Source of the DNA: Bradyrhizobium sp. AS23.2 | Lineage (GTDB): Bacteria; Pseudomonadota; Alphaproteobacteria; Rhizobiales; Xanthobacteraceae | Assembly: GCF_001908185.1 (NCBI RefSeq) | Contig: NZ_LGHM01000150.1 | Location: forward strand, 1-64,000 | Length of the DNA: 64,000 nucleotides | Direction of reading: 5' to 3' | Shown here: piece after piece, positions 19,073 through 27,689 of the stretch | How positions within the stretch are numbered: position 1 is the stretch's first letter | Layout: the number at the start of each line of letters is the position of its first letter | Translations under genes and position numbers: made by a program | Notes under the pieces: model-generated | Told to the model about the DNA's origin: nothing | What the model saw: the letters and a program-made list of their open reading frames with translations, nothing else | Databases searched by the model: none

Positions 19073-20028
19073 TTGGGGATGCGACATTGCATGATGCAAT
19101 GCAGCCCGGTCTTGAGATACGAGATCTCGCTCTTGCCGTCGAAGGCCGACAATGCCGATTTCAGCAGCTTGGTGCCGAAGCCGGGCTCGGAGACCTTGTC
19201 GATGCTCGGACCCTCGGTTTCATCCCAGGTGACGGTGAGACGGTCGTCGTTGACGGTCCATGACACCTGCAACAGTCCGCGCGGCGCGGAGAACGCGCCA
19301 TATTTGCCGGCGTTGGTGGCGAGCTCGTGAAACATCAGCGACAGCGTCACCGCAAGCTTCGACGGCAGAAACAGCCGCTCGCCATTGAGGGTGAATCGGA
19401 CGTGGCCGTAGGGCCCGAGCTCTGCGATCAGGAGATCGCGGATGTCGCAGCCTGCCCTGTCGATCCGGGAGATCAGGTCGTCGGCCGTGGCCAGCGACCG
19501 CAGCCGCGGATCGATCCGGGCCCAGACCTCCGGCTGGTCGTGCAGCACCTGGTGCAGCACGGCGTGCACGGTCGACAGCTTGTTCTTCAGCCGGTGCTGG
19601 AGCTCGGCGACCAGGAGCTTGCGATAGTCTTCCTCCTCGATCAGGCGCTTGGAAATCCGGCGCTGCTCCGTCAGCATCGAGCGATAATGCTCGACGCCCC
19701 AGATGGTGAGTGCCGAGACGCCCCAATACATCGCCAGCAGGGCGAACCGGGCGCGATCGGCAGAAGCATCGCCAAAATTCAGGACAACGCCGAGCGCGCC
19801 GCCGATCAGCGCGGTGATGACGCCGATCCGCAGGCCGCCGAACGTGGCGGCAAAGAGCACGGCAGGGAAATAGGGTGTGAAGTAGATGTCGGGCCGCACA
19901 TGCGAGAGACCCCAGCGCGCCAGCGTCGCGAGCAGCAGACAGGCCGCGGCAAAGGCAATGCTCAGGCCGAGCGATGGCGGCGCCACGCCCTGCCAGCCCT
20001 TGCGGAATTCATCGGTCAGCTTCGCCAT
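19063..20028 (-). CDS. HWE/HisKA_2-type sensor histidine kinase
   Basis: The 321-residue protein has an N-terminal DUF4118-like membrane region with about four hydrophobic helices (20-40, 52-65, 68-86 and 95-112), a short coil and a kinase core. The phosphoacceptor is His145 in ELQHRLKNKLSTVHAV, the HRxKN box of HWE/HisKA_2 kinases. The ATP-binding domain has FHELATNAGKYGA as N-box and a W-D-E segment (TVTWDETEG) typical of the HWE group. There is no adjacent response regulator, so it is an orphan kinase; HWE kinases commonly feed PhyR-type general stress or cyclic di-GMP pathways. It ends in a tandem repeat. Confidence 0.85.
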   Translation of the reverse strand: MAKLTDEFRKGWQGVAPPSLGLSIAFAAACLLLATLARWGLSHVRPDIYFTPYFPAVLFAATFGGLRIGVITALIGGALGVVLNFGDASADRARFALLAMYWGVSALTIWGVEHYRSMLTEQRRISKRLIEEEDYRKLLVAELQHRLKNKLSTVHAVLHQVLHDQPEVWARIDPRLRSLATADDLISRIDRAGCDIRDLLIAELGPYGHVRFTLNGERLFLPSKLAVTLSLMFHELATNAGKYGAFSAPRGLLQVSWTVNDDRLTVTWDETEGPSIDKVSEPGFGTKLLKSALSAFDGKSEISYLKTGLHCIMQCRIPKSG

Positions 20029-20162
20029 GCGCTGCCCAGTCGCGATACGCGTTCGAAAATCGAGCGGCAGGTGAGAATGTTACGCGTGCCGGCCGCACAA
20101 GCATAGCTTGCCTTGGCGCAAGCGGGCAGAGATAGTGACCTTTCCGGCAACGGCACCGGCCG

Positions 20163-20513
20163 GTGTTCGCCATTTGGCATCAAATCGTTCGAAAACAGAA
20201 ACATTCAACGGGCAGGCTGGACGACAAGGTTGCAGTGATCACGGGGGCGACGAGCGGCATCGGATTGCGTACCGCGGAAGTCTTCGTTGCCGAAGGTGCC
20301 AAAATTGTGATCGCAGGCCGGCGTATGCCGGAGGGCGAGGCGCTGGCGAAGCAGCTCGGCGCATTCAACGTGCGCGTCAATTCGATCTCGCCCGGCGCGA
20401 TCGCGACCGGCGTTGATCTCGTCATCGACGGCGCCGTCACAGGCGGCCGCAACTGGAGCCAGCAGCAGCAGGGCTGCGTGGCCTTGCGCAAGGCGTTCGA
20501 TCAGGGGACGTAG
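20163..20513 (+). pseudogene. Internally deleted short-chain dehydrogenase remnant
   Basis: The open frame (GTG 20163) keeps three separated pieces of an SDR of normal length about 250. They are the N-terminal Rossmann start KVAVITGATSGIGLRTAEVF with the following strand IVIAGRR, the segment VRVNSISPGAIAT that normally lies near residue 190, and the C-terminal tail VIDGAVTGGRNWSQQQQG. The region with the catalytic Ser and Tyr-x-x-x-Lys is missing, as is a piece after the IAT. The joins stay in frame. It therefore cannot be an active dehydrogenase, and I treat it as a decayed gene even though it is open. Confidence 0.75.
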
Positions 20514-20529
20514 CTGCGAGGAGGAATGC

Positions 20530-20664
20530 CGTAGGGTGGGCAAAGGCGCGCTCTTCGCGCGCCGTGCCCACCATCAGTGCTCAAACGTGGAGAGGCATGG
20601 TGGGCACGCGGAGCCTGTCATCGGGCGCGCATTCGCGCGACCCGTTGGCTTTGCCCACCCTACG
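20530..20664. repeat. Fold-back repeat, GTAGGGTGGGC family
   Basis: The outer arms CGTAGGGTGGGCAAAG (20530-20545) and CTTTGCCCACCCTACG (20649-20664) are perfect 16-base inverted repeats, with inner inverted GTGCCCACCA / TGGTGGGCAC. A second family (GTCTCGTG...) follows 25 bases later. Confidence 0.85.
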
Positions 20665-20689
20665 AGTTCTGCGATCGTCGGATAGGGAA

Positions 20690-20816
20690 GTCTCGTGCCC
20701 CGGACGCAGTGCGGCGCGAAGTGCCGCGCTGCAGAGCCGGGTCCCACATTGCCGACGTCACGCTCGGTGAAATTTCTGGGTCCCGGCTCGCGCTTCGCGC
20801 GTCCGGGACACGAGAC
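20690..20816. repeat. Fold-back repeat, CGTGCCCCGGACGC family
   Basis: Outer arms GTCTCGTG and CACGAGAC enclose imperfect CCCCGGACGC / GCGTCCGGGA. It ends two bases before the stop of the minus-strand P450 gene, so it is positioned to form the 3' end structure of that message. The same family recurs at 30833-30995. Confidence 0.8.
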
Positions 20817-20818
20817 GT

Positions 20819-22195
20819 TCACACCGCCTTCACCACCACCCGCAGCCCGTCCCGGGGCTTCGGGATCGGCCACATCTGCCAGTCCGGCTTGTAGCCCGGC
20901 TCCAGCGATACCTCGATGTTCTGCAGGAAGTGCCGGGCGAAGCATTTCGCCTGCATGTAGGCGAAGTGCAGGCCGAGGCACATATGCGCACCGCCCCCGA
21001 ACGGCACCCAGGCGAAGCGATGACGGTTGCGCTGGGCCTCCTCGGTGAAGCGCAGCGGATCGAAGCGATCCGGCTCCGGCCAGATGTCCTTCATGCGATG
21101 CGTGTAGAGCGGATTGACACCGATCGGGGTTCCGGCAGGAATGGTATATCCCTTGAAGGTGAACTCGCGCATGGCATAGCGCGGTAGCGATGGCACAGGC
21201 GGCCTGATCCGGAGCGCCTCCTTGAACGCCATTTCCGACAGCTGCATTTTTTCGAGATCGTCGAAGCCCGTTGGGGCATCGGCGGAAAGTCCGAGCGCCA
21301 GAACCTCTTCGCGCAACCTCTGCTGCCAATCGGGGTGCGAGGCCAGCTCGCCGATGAAGGATGTGAGGGATGAAGTCAGCGTGTCGTGCGCGGCCATCAT
21401 AAGGAAGCTCATGTGGTCGATGATGTCCTGCTCGGAGAGCAGCGCGCCATCCTCATGGGTCGCGTGGCAGAGCTGCGAGAACAGATCCTCGCCGCCGTCC
21501 CTGGCGCGGCGGAGCGGAATCTGTTCGCGAAAATAGGCGACGACGCGCTTTCGTCCGGCCACGCCGCGCGCCATCTGCGTGCCCGGCAACGGACGGCGGA
21601 TCGGAGCGATCGAGGCCGCCACCATGTCGGCAAAGGCCCGGTTGATCTCGTCGACCTCCGGGCCGATATCGGTGCCGAGGAATGACGTTGCGGCGAGGTC
21701 GAGCGTGAGCTGCTTCATCGCCGGATAAAGCTGCATCACGCCGGGTCTCGCCTTCCACTGCGCGATCCGTGCCGCAATGCCCTTGTCGAGCTCGCCGAGA
21801 TAGGACTTCATCGGCCCGGACTTGAAGGCGACCGACAGCGCCTTGCGGTGCAGGCGGTGCTCGTCGAAATCGAGCAGCATCAGGCCGCGCGGGAACAACA
21901 ATTCGAGCACATGGTTCCAGCCATGGGTCGAAGAGAACAGCTTTTGCTGGTCGAACAACACGAGCTCGTTGGCCTCGGGTCCAAGCAGCACCACGTTGGT
22001 TTGGCCGAAGGAGTGGGTACGATAGACGGGCCCGTATTTCGCGGCGCACGCCTCGACGTAGCCCTTGGGGTCGGCCAGCACCTGGAACGTCTTGCCGATG
22101 ATCGGCCAGCCTTCGTCGCCGGGAATGTGCGTCAACTGGTTACGCCTCGGCGGCGCGAAGGGGATCTCGGGAGAGGCCACGCTTTGCATCGACAT
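20819..22195 (-). CDS. Cytochrome P450
   Basis: The 458-residue haem monooxygenase carries all hallmark motifs: I-helix AAHDTLTSS, ExxR as EALR in FKEALRIRPP, the PERF-like PDRFDPLRF and the haem loop FGGGAHMCLG (399-408), with Cys406 as thiolate ligand. The N-terminus lacks a membrane anchor but has the substrate-entry pattern WPIIGKTFQVLADPKGY seen in the CYP120/CYP26-like group, which act on retinoids, sterols or fatty acids. ATG 22195 follows a GGAG site at 8 bases. No ferredoxin or reductase gene lies beside it; the neighbouring flavin monooxygenase is on the same strand 95 bases upstream. Substrate unknown. Confidence 0.9.
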   Translation of the reverse strand: MSMQSVASPEIPFAPPRRNQLTHIPGDEGWPIIGKTFQVLADPKGYVEACAAKYGPVYRTHSFGQTNVVLLGPEANELVLFDQQKLFSSTHGWNHVLELLFPRGLMLLDFDEHRLHRKALSVAFKSGPMKSYLGELDKGIAARIAQWKARPGVMQLYPAMKQLTLDLAATSFLGTDIGPEVDEINRAFADMVAASIAPIRRPLPGTQMARGVAGRKRVVAYFREQIPLRRARDGGEDLFSQLCHATHEDGALLSEQDIIDHMSFLMMAAHDTLTSSLTSFIGELASHPDWQQRLREEVLALGLSADAPTGFDDLEKMQLSEMAFKEALRIRPPVPSLPRYAMREFTFKGYTIPAGTPIGVNPLYTHRMKDIWPEPDRFDPLRFTEEAQRNRHRFAWVPFGGGAHMCLGLHFAYMQAKCFARHFLQNIEVSLEPGYKPDWQMWPIPKPRDGLRVVVKAV

Positions 22196-22289
22196 GCTGC
22201 TAGCTCCGATTTACTCGCAGGGGCAGCATAGCACAGTCCAGACCGAACAACGTGCCGTTGTGCCCCTGCGGGTTCGCAGCCGCGCCGGT

Positions 22290-23528
22290 CTATCCCAGCC
22301 GTTTCGCTGCCGCATTCAGATCCGGCGCGTTGACGGCGGGGATGGCGACGCGGCCGGCGCCGGTCACCTTCAGCGCCTCGGCGGCCTTCTCGTTCTCCAT
22401 GATCTTGGCCATCACGGCTTGCCCTGCGCGCTCGAAGATCGCGCGGTTCTCGATCACGAATTTTTGCGACCTGCGCAGGCCGTCGATATAGCCGTTGATC
22501 TCCGGCACGACGTAGCGCGCCACCATGTCCCAGCTCCGGCGCGTGGCTTCCGGATTGGCCCAGTCGTGCACGAAGCCGATGACGGCGCCGACGCCGCCGG
22601 ACACCTGCATCACGTTCTTGATGGTTTTGACGAGGTCGTCGGGCGTGCCAATGGTGGACGCGGCGCCCTCGACGAAGGCGGTCTTGTCCACGGCCTCGTC
22701 GGGCGAGGAGAATGCGGTCAGGCCCGGCCGCTGCAGCGTGCCGACATTGTATTCGTTGTGCCAGCGCATCAGCCCGGCGCCGGCCTCCTTGCGTGCCTGC
22801 TCGCGGGTCTCGGCGATGTGAAAGGTCAGCAGCACGCGCCAGTCAGCACGGTTGACCTTGGTGCCGTGCTTCCTGGCGGCGTCCTCGGCGAACTGCCATT
22901 GCTGCTGCAGCGACATCAGCCCCTGCGTCGTCATCGAGCCCAGCGAGATGATGCCGATGCCGTATTTGCCGGCGAGCGTCATGCCGGAGGGCGAGATCTG
23001 CGAGGCCACCACGAACGGCATCTCCTCCTGCAACGGCAGGATCTGCAGCGCGGCATCGTTCATGGTGAACCAGTCGCTCTTCGCGGTGACACGCTCGCCG
23101 TTGAAGAGGCGGCGGATCACACCGATCGCCTCGTCCTGGCGGTCGCGCTGGGTCATCGGATCGATGCCGAGCGTATGCGCGTCCGAGGCAAGCGCGCCGG
23201 GACCGGAGCCGAAGATGGCGCGGCCGCCGGTCATGTGGTCGAGCTGCACCATGCGCTGGGCGACGTTGTAGGGGTGATGATAGGGCAGCGACACCACGCC
23301 GGTGCCGAGCTTGATGCGCTTGGTGCGCTCGCCGGCCGCCGCCAGGAACATCTCGGGCGAGGCGATCATCTCCCAGCCGGAGGAATGATGCTCGCCGCAC
23401 CAGAACTCGTCATAGCCGAGCGCATCGAGCTGCTCGACGAGGTCGAGATCGCGCCGGAACTGGAGCATCGGATGCTCCCCGATCGGGTGATGCGGGGCAA
23501 GGAAGGCTCCGAACTTCAGGCGCGCCAT
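22290..23528 (-). CDS. Luciferase-like flavin-dependent monooxygenase
   Basis: The 412-residue bacterial luciferase-family (LLM) protein has the typical start MARLKFGAFLAPHHPIGEHP, WCGEHHSSGWEMIASPEMFLAAAGERTKRIKLGTGVVSLPYHHP and GRAIFGSGPG. It is expected to use reduced FMN supplied by a separate reductase to insert oxygen into, or cleave, an organic substrate. The pattern is like proteins annotated as limonene monooxygenase or alkanesulfonate-type enzymes, but the substrate cannot be read from sequence. ATG 23528 has a GGAGAGAA site. It is divergent from an MFS transporter with about 230 bases between, and upstream of the P450 gene. Confidence 0.82.
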   Translation of the reverse strand: MARLKFGAFLAPHHPIGEHPMLQFRRDLDLVEQLDALGYDEFWCGEHHSSGWEMIASPEMFLAAAGERTKRIKLGTGVVSLPYHHPYNVAQRMVQLDHMTGGRAIFGSGPGALASDAHTLGIDPMTQRDRQDEAIGVIRRLFNGERVTAKSDWFTMNDAALQILPLQEEMPFVVASQISPSGMTLAGKYGIGIISLGSMTTQGLMSLQQQWQFAEDAARKHGTKVNRADWRVLLTFHIAETREQARKEAGAGLMRWHNEYNVGTLQRPGLTAFSSPDEAVDKTAFVEGAASTIGTPDDLVKTIKNVMQVSGGVGAVIGFVHDWANPEATRRSWDMVARYVVPEINGYIDGLRRSQKFVIENRAIFERAGQAVMAKIMENEKAAEALKVTGAGRVAIPAVNAPDLNAAAKRLG

Positions 23529-23757
23529 AGCGTTCTCTCCAGCTTGATTTTCTGCTTGTTGATGACGCGAGGCTACGTCCCTGATGGCACGAACGCAATC
23601 GCGCGATGTCCCGCGCAGCGGAATGCAGGCATGCGTTCATCGTCTCCCGCTGCCCGCAGGGCAATCGCATCTGCGGTCCTACCTCGGAGGTAATCGTGCG
23701 AATGCTGCCGATCTGAGAGTTTGAAGCGCGAGAAACGTTCCGAAGGTCCGCGCGCCG

Positions 23758-25170
23758 ATGCATCAAACCGTCACAAAGCAGATCGATACGTCGCGCCGCT
23801 GGTGGGCGCTGGCGATCGTCGCGGCCGCCCAATTCATGTTCGGCGTCGACGCCTTCGTGGTCAACGTCGCCATTCCCACCATTGCCGTCGATCTGCACGC
23901 GACCCCGGCGCAGATCGAATCCGTCATCGCGATCTACCTGATCGCCTATGCCACGCTGGTTGTCACTGGCGGGCGGCTCGGGGACATCCACGGCACGAAG
24001 AACGTGTTCCTGGCCGGCGTGCTCGGCTTCACCCTGACGTCGCTGTGGTGCGGGCTGGCGCAATCCGGCGCGGAGCTGATCATCGCGCGGCTGGCGCAAG
24101 GCGCGACCGCGGCGCTGATGGTTCCGCAAGTCTTGGCGACGCTGCATCTGCTCTTCACCGACGACTCCCGCAGCCGCGCCTTCGCCATCTACGGGATCGT
24201 CCTCGGGCTTGCGGGTGCGGCAGGCTTCCTGCTCGGCGGTCTCCTGATCACGATCGATCTCGCGGGCACCGGCTGGCGTTCGGTGTTCTTCGTCAACGTT
24301 CCCTGCGGTCTCGTCATCGCCGGCGCAGCGTGGCGGATCATGCCGTCGGTGCCGCGCCGGGCCGGCACCCGGCTCGACATCAAGGGCAGCGTGGTCCTGT
24401 TCGCTGGACTTTTGTGCCTGATCGGGCCGCTGCTGTTCGGTCACGATGCCGGCTGGGCGCCGTGGCTGTGGGCCGTGATGACGATCGGCGGCGTGATACT
24501 CGCCGCATTCCCAAAGCTCGAACATGCGGTCGCGCGCGCCGGTGGCATGCCGCTGATCGATCTGACGCTGCTGGCGGATGCCGTCTTCCTGCGCGGCCTT
24601 GGCGCGGCGTTCTTCTTCTTCGTCGCCAATCTCTCGTTCTATCTGGTCATGACGCTGTTCATGCAGCGAGGCCTCAAGATCCCGCCGCTCGCAGCAGGTC
24701 TGGCCTTCATTCCGCTCGCGCTTGCCTTCGTCGCGGCGTCGCGCCACAGCGGCGCGCGGGCACGGCATCGTGGAACCAAGGTGTTGATCGAAGGCTGCAT
24801 GATGCAGATCGCGGGCCTTGCGGTGCTTGCGCTTGTTGCCGGCTATTCCGATGCGCCGACTCCAATCCTGCTTGCGCTCACCATGATCATCTTCGGCTAC
24901 GGTCAGGGATTGGTGATGGCGCCGCTCTCCGGTGCGGTGCTCTCGACCGTGAAGCCCGTCGCGGCGGGTTCAGCCTCCGGCATGTACGGCACCATGGCGC
25001 AGATCGGAAATGCGGCCGGAGTGGCCGCAATCGGCGCGGTGTTCTTCGCGGTCGAAGCGCTGCAATCGGCGCGCGCAGGTTTCCTTGTTTCGCTTGCGCT
25101 GTTTGCGGCGTTAATCATGGTCTGTGCCGCATTCCTGACGTGGATGCGCCGTGCATCTGCACGAAGTTGA
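23758..25170 (+). CDS. DHA2-family MFS transporter
   Basis: The 470-residue membrane protein has about 14 hydrophobic segments. Motif A is GGRLGDIHGTKN after helix 2, and the first helix contains FMFGVDAFVVNVAIPTIA, the D-x-x-x-V-N-V-A-L/I-P motif of drug:H+ antiporters of the EmrB/QacA type. A short Arg/His-rich loop (RHSGARARHRGTK) sits near residue 330. It probably exports an organic compound. It is divergent from the luciferase-like monooxygenase and upstream of the esterase gene. Confidence 0.85.
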   Translation: MHQTVTKQIDTSRRWWALAIVAAAQFMFGVDAFVVNVAIPTIAVDLHATPAQIESVIAIYLIAYATLVVTGGRLGDIHGTKNVFLAGVLGFTLTSLWCGLAQSGAELIIARLAQGATAALMVPQVLATLHLLFTDDSRSRAFAIYGIVLGLAGAAGFLLGGLLITIDLAGTGWRSVFFVNVPCGLVIAGAAWRIMPSVPRRAGTRLDIKGSVVLFAGLLCLIGPLLFGHDAGWAPWLWAVMTIGGVILAAFPKLEHAVARAGGMPLIDLTLLADAVFLRGLGAAFFFFVANLSFYLVMTLFMQRGLKIPPLAAGLAFIPLALAFVAASRHSGARARHRGTKVLIEGCMMQIAGLAVLALVAGYSDAPTPILLALTMIIFGYGQGLVMAPLSGAVLSTVKPVAAGSASGMYGTMAQIGNAAGVAAIGAVFFAVEALQSARAGFLVSLALFAALIMVCAAFLTWMRRASARS

Positions 25171-25311
25171 GGCATTGCGGATACTACGTGCGGAATCCTA
25201 CGGATTTTCGCGCGATTCCCGCGTGATTGACAGCACACGGGCTTTTTTATTTTGCACTGCAGCAACTATTTGGTTTGGGTGAACGTTGAACGTCCCCTGC
25301 CAGGAGTTGCC

Positions 25312-26484
25312 GTGTCGCTCGCTAGAAATGTCGATCGCTTGAGAAGTCTGCCAAAGGTGGATGGTCTGCGCGTTGCCCGGCTCGGCCGCGGCGCGGATGC
25401 GTCCAGTCCGTTGGAAGAGGTCACGGGCTTCGGCGACAATCCCGGAAGTCTGCGCATGCTGGCGTTCGTGCCGGCGCAATTGCAGAAGCCGCGCGCGCTC
25501 GTCGTCGTGCTGCACGGCTGCGGCCAGACCGCAGCAAGCTACGATCTCGGCGCGGGGTGGTCGACGCTCGCGCGGCACTATGGCTTCGCGCTGCTGATGC
25601 CCGAGCAGCGGCGCATCAACAACGGCAACACCTGCTTCAACTGGTTCAATCCGGAGGACACTGCGCGGGACAGCGGTGAGGCGTGTTCGATCCGCGAGAT
25701 GATCGCGCACATGGTGGAAGCGCACCGCATCGATCCCAGGCGCATCTTCATCACCGGCCTGTCCGCCGGCGGCGGCATGACGTCGGTGATGCTCGCGACC
25801 TATCCGGAAGTATTTGCGGCCGGCGCGGTCATCGCCGGATTGCCCTATGGCATTGCCTCGAACCTGCGCGAAGCGCTGGACGGCATGTTCCATTCGCCGG
25901 CCCGGTCCGCGCGCGAACTCAGCGATCTCGTGCGCAACGCCTCGCACCATCGCGGGCCCTGGCCGAAGATCTCCGTGTGGCACGGCAGCGCCGACCGCAC
26001 CGTCAATCCCGGCAATGCCAACGAGATCGTCAAGCAGTGGCTCGACCTGCACGATCTGCCGGCCACGCCGATGGCGGAGACCAATGTCGACGGTTATCCG
26101 CGCCAAGCCTGGTGGAACAAGGACGGCGAGACGATGGTCGAGTCCTATGCCATCACCGGCATGGCGCATGGCACGCCGCTCGGCCTTGCCGCCAACGATC
26201 AGCGCTATGGCGTGGAAGGCGCGTTCCTGATCGAGGCCGGCATCTCCTCGTCCTATCACATCGCAAAGTTCTTCGGCCTGACCGGATGGATTCCGGACGC
26301 GGCAAAGAAGAAGGTGGATGCGAAGTCGTCGAAGCCGGCGCTGACGCCCGCGCCGCATCTTGCCCGCTCGATCCGCGCCGCGGTCGCCGAGCAGCCGGCC
26401 GAGCCGAAGCACGAGGAGGCTCGCGGATTCGATCTCGGCCAGATCATCACGCGGGCGCTGACCGCCGCGGGCTTGATGAAGTAG
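25312..26484 (+). CDS. PHB-depolymerase-type esterase
   Basis: I chose GTG 25312, which has a CAGGAG site 6 bases upstream; the frame is open to an ATG at 25252 with a less protein-like start. The 390-residue alpha/beta hydrolase shows the oxyanion region VVVLHGCGQTAASY, the lipase box G-L-S-A-G (Ser151), an Asp in HGSADRTVNP and a His in GMAHGTPL, matching the Esterase_PHB family. No clear signal peptide is seen, so it may act in the cytoplasm or use an unusual export route. The last 80 residues are a Lys/Ala/Pro linker plus a short helix. Substrates could be short PHA oligomers, feruloyl or acetyl esters. Confidence 0.82.
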   Translation: MSLARNVDRLRSLPKVDGLRVARLGRGADASSPLEEVTGFGDNPGSLRMLAFVPAQLQKPRALVVVLHGCGQTAASYDLGAGWSTLARHYGFALLMPEQRRINNGNTCFNWFNPEDTARDSGEACSIREMIAHMVEAHRIDPRRIFITGLSAGGGMTSVMLATYPEVFAAGAVIAGLPYGIASNLREALDGMFHSPARSARELSDLVRNASHHRGPWPKISVWHGSADRTVNPGNANEIVKQWLDLHDLPATPMAETNVDGYPRQAWWNKDGETMVESYAITGMAHGTPLGLAANDQRYGVEGAFLIEAGISSSYHIAKFFGLTGWIPDAAKKKVDAKSSKPALTPAPHLARSIRAAVAEQPAEPKHEEARGFDLGQIITRALTAAGLMK

Positions 26485-26494
26485 CTCCAGCCCC

Positions 26495-26655
26495 GCTGTC
26501 GTCCCGGACAAGCGCAGCGAAGCGGAGCGCCGATCCGGGACCCATAACCACAGGGAGGTGTGGTTACGGGAACTCGGAGTTACGCTTTTCGTATCAAACT
26601 TTGTCCTGTGGTTATGGGTCCCGGATCTGCGCTTACGCTTGTCCGGGACGACAGC
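26495..26655. repeat. Fold-back repeat, GTCGTCCCGG family (best copy)
   Basis: The outer arms GCTGTCGTCCCGGACAAGCG (26495-26514) and its exact complement (26636-26655) are a perfect 20-base inverted repeat. Inside are inverted GGGACCCATAACCACAGG / CCTGTGGTTATGGGTCCC arms, then a unique centre. The whole 161 bases can fold into one long hairpin. It lies between two convergent genes. Confidence 0.9.
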
Positions 26656-26688
26656 GGAATTTGTGGTCACGCCGTTGTGTCGGTCCCG

Positions 26689-26997
26689 TCAAGACGAAGC
26701 AGTCTGATCGATCATCTCGATCGGCGTCACCGTCACCTCGCCGCCCGCGACCTTCCGCGTCATCTCCGAATAGCGCTTGAAGAAGTCGCGCGATTGCAGC
26801 GTCTTTTGCGCGGCGTCATCCGTGACGCTGGCGAGATGGAAATAGCTGCCATCGTCGCGGTTCTTGATGCAGCGATAGCCGATCCGCCCCCTGAGTTCCG
26901 GATCGTCGTCGATCGCCTTGATGAAGCGGCGGATCTCCTGGTGCCAGGCGTCCGTCGTGCCGTCCTTGAACTGGTACCTGATCATGAAGTGCTTCAT
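26689..26997 (-). CDS. Small ABM-like protein of unknown function
   Basis: The 102-residue protein starts at ATG 26997, preceded by AGGGAG. The size and the pattern KHFMIRYQFKDG...IRRFIKAIDDDPELRGRIGYRCIKNRDDGSYFHLASVTDD resemble a dimeric alpha-beta barrel, such as antibiotic-biosynthesis-monooxygenase-like or stress-response barrel proteins. It is divergent from an HxlR-family regulator with shared regulatory DNA, so it is probably that regulator's target and may handle a reactive electrophile or quinone. This functional guess rests on context. Confidence 0.6.
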   Translation of the reverse strand: MKHFMIRYQFKDGTTDAWHQEIRRFIKAIDDDPELRGRIGYRCIKNRDDGSYFHLASVTDDAAQKTLQSRDFFKRYSEMTRKVAGGEVTVTPIEMIDQTASS

Positions 26998-27054
26998 GTG
27001 ACGCTCCCTGTTCGTCGTGTGCGTCATCATCTGCGGCCTGCGAGCGATCCTGCA

Positions 27055-27081
27055 AGTATGGACAAGATTGATAGTATGGAC
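27055..27081. promoter_or_regulatory. Direct-repeat operator candidate between ABM-like gene and hxlR
   Basis: AGTATGGAC occurs twice in the same orientation, at 27055-27063 and 27073-27081, exactly 18 bases apart. They lie in the shared intergenic region 58 bases upstream of the ABM-like start. HxlR proteins bind as dimers to such paired sites close to the divergent promoter. Confidence 0.45.
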
Positions 27082-27114
27082 TTTTCCGACGTCGCTCCTA
27101 TGCTTTGCCAAAGT

Positions 27115-27164
27115 GTTTTCGAGCGAAGTGGATCCCGGTTCGCATCAAGAAAACGCGTCAAAAC
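27115..27164. repeat. Dispersed 50-base palindromic repeat
   Basis: The block GTTTTCGAGCGAAGTGGA... ending GAAAACGCGTCAAAAC recurs with few changes at 36305-36354. The arms TTTTC / GAAAA and CGAGCGAA / TTCGC give it a fold-back shape. It sits between the operator candidate and the hxlR start. Confidence 0.75.
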
Positions 27165-27191
27165 AAGAGTCTCGCACATGGAGGAGATGTC

Positions 27192-27560
27192 ATGGCAAAG
27201 GCTTCCCCCGCGCGCGCCTGTCCGGTCGCGGCGTTTCAGAAGATGATCAGCGGCAAGTACAAGCTGCGCATCGTCTGGGACCTCAAGGACGGCCCGCGCC
27301 GCTATGGCGAGATCCGCAGCGGCCTGCTGCGCGGCGCCAGCGGTAGCGCCGAGATCACCCCGCGCGTGCTCAGCCGCGAATTGAAGGCGTTGACGCAAAG
27401 CGGCCTGATCGACCGCAAGGATTTTGGCGAGGTGCCGCCGAAGGTCGAGTATCGCCTGACCCGCAAGGGCAAGAGCTTTGTGCCCGTCGTCGCCGCGATC
27501 CGCGAATGGGGCGAGCGCAATCTCGGTGAGACCGCGGCGCTGGCGGACGCCGCCGAATAG
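27192..27560 (+). CDS. HxlR-family transcriptional regulator
   Basis: The 122-residue winged helix-turn-helix protein starts at ATG 27192, which has a strong GGAGGAG site. The HxlR core is clear: CPVAAFQKMISGKYKLRIVWDLKDGPRRYGEIRSGL, the recognition region ITPRVLSRELKALTQSGLIDRKDF and the wing PPKVEYRLTRKGKSF. Cys10 at the start of the domain is the position used for thiol or electrophile sensing in several HxlR members (YodB, QorR type). It is divergent from the ABM-like gene and likely controls both. The domain ends about 15 residues before the C-terminus. Confidence 0.85.
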   Translation: MAKASPARACPVAAFQKMISGKYKLRIVWDLKDGPRRYGEIRSGLLRGASGSAEITPRVLSRELKALTQSGLIDRKDFGEVPPKVEYRLTRKGKSFVPVVAAIREWGERNLGETAALADAAE

Positions 27561-27687
27561 AGCATGATCCGGAAAAGTGTGGAGCGGTTTTCCCTCGCGA
27601 CAAACGCGGAACGCGTTTGCGCGGAGATCATGCTCAAACAAAAGCTAAAGCGCGATGATGGTTCATCCTGAGCTCATCGCGCTTTAG
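27561..27687. terminator. Two nested hairpins between convergent genes
   Basis: The first hairpin has arms AGCATGATC (27561-27569) and GATCATGCT (27626-27634) with an inner CAAACGCG / CGCGTTTG pair. The second has perfect 14-base arms CTAAAGCGCGATGA (27645-27658) and TCATCGCGCTTTAG (27674-27687). They fill the gap between the hxlR stop and the MBL stop exactly, so they probably act as a bidirectional terminator. The first part looks like another dispersed Rhizobiales repeat. Confidence 0.7.
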
Positions 27688-27689
27688 GC

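Noticed and set aside
20163-20513. Functional short-chain dehydrogenase
   Set aside because: The catalytic Ser/Tyr/Lys region is absent and total length is less than half of normal.
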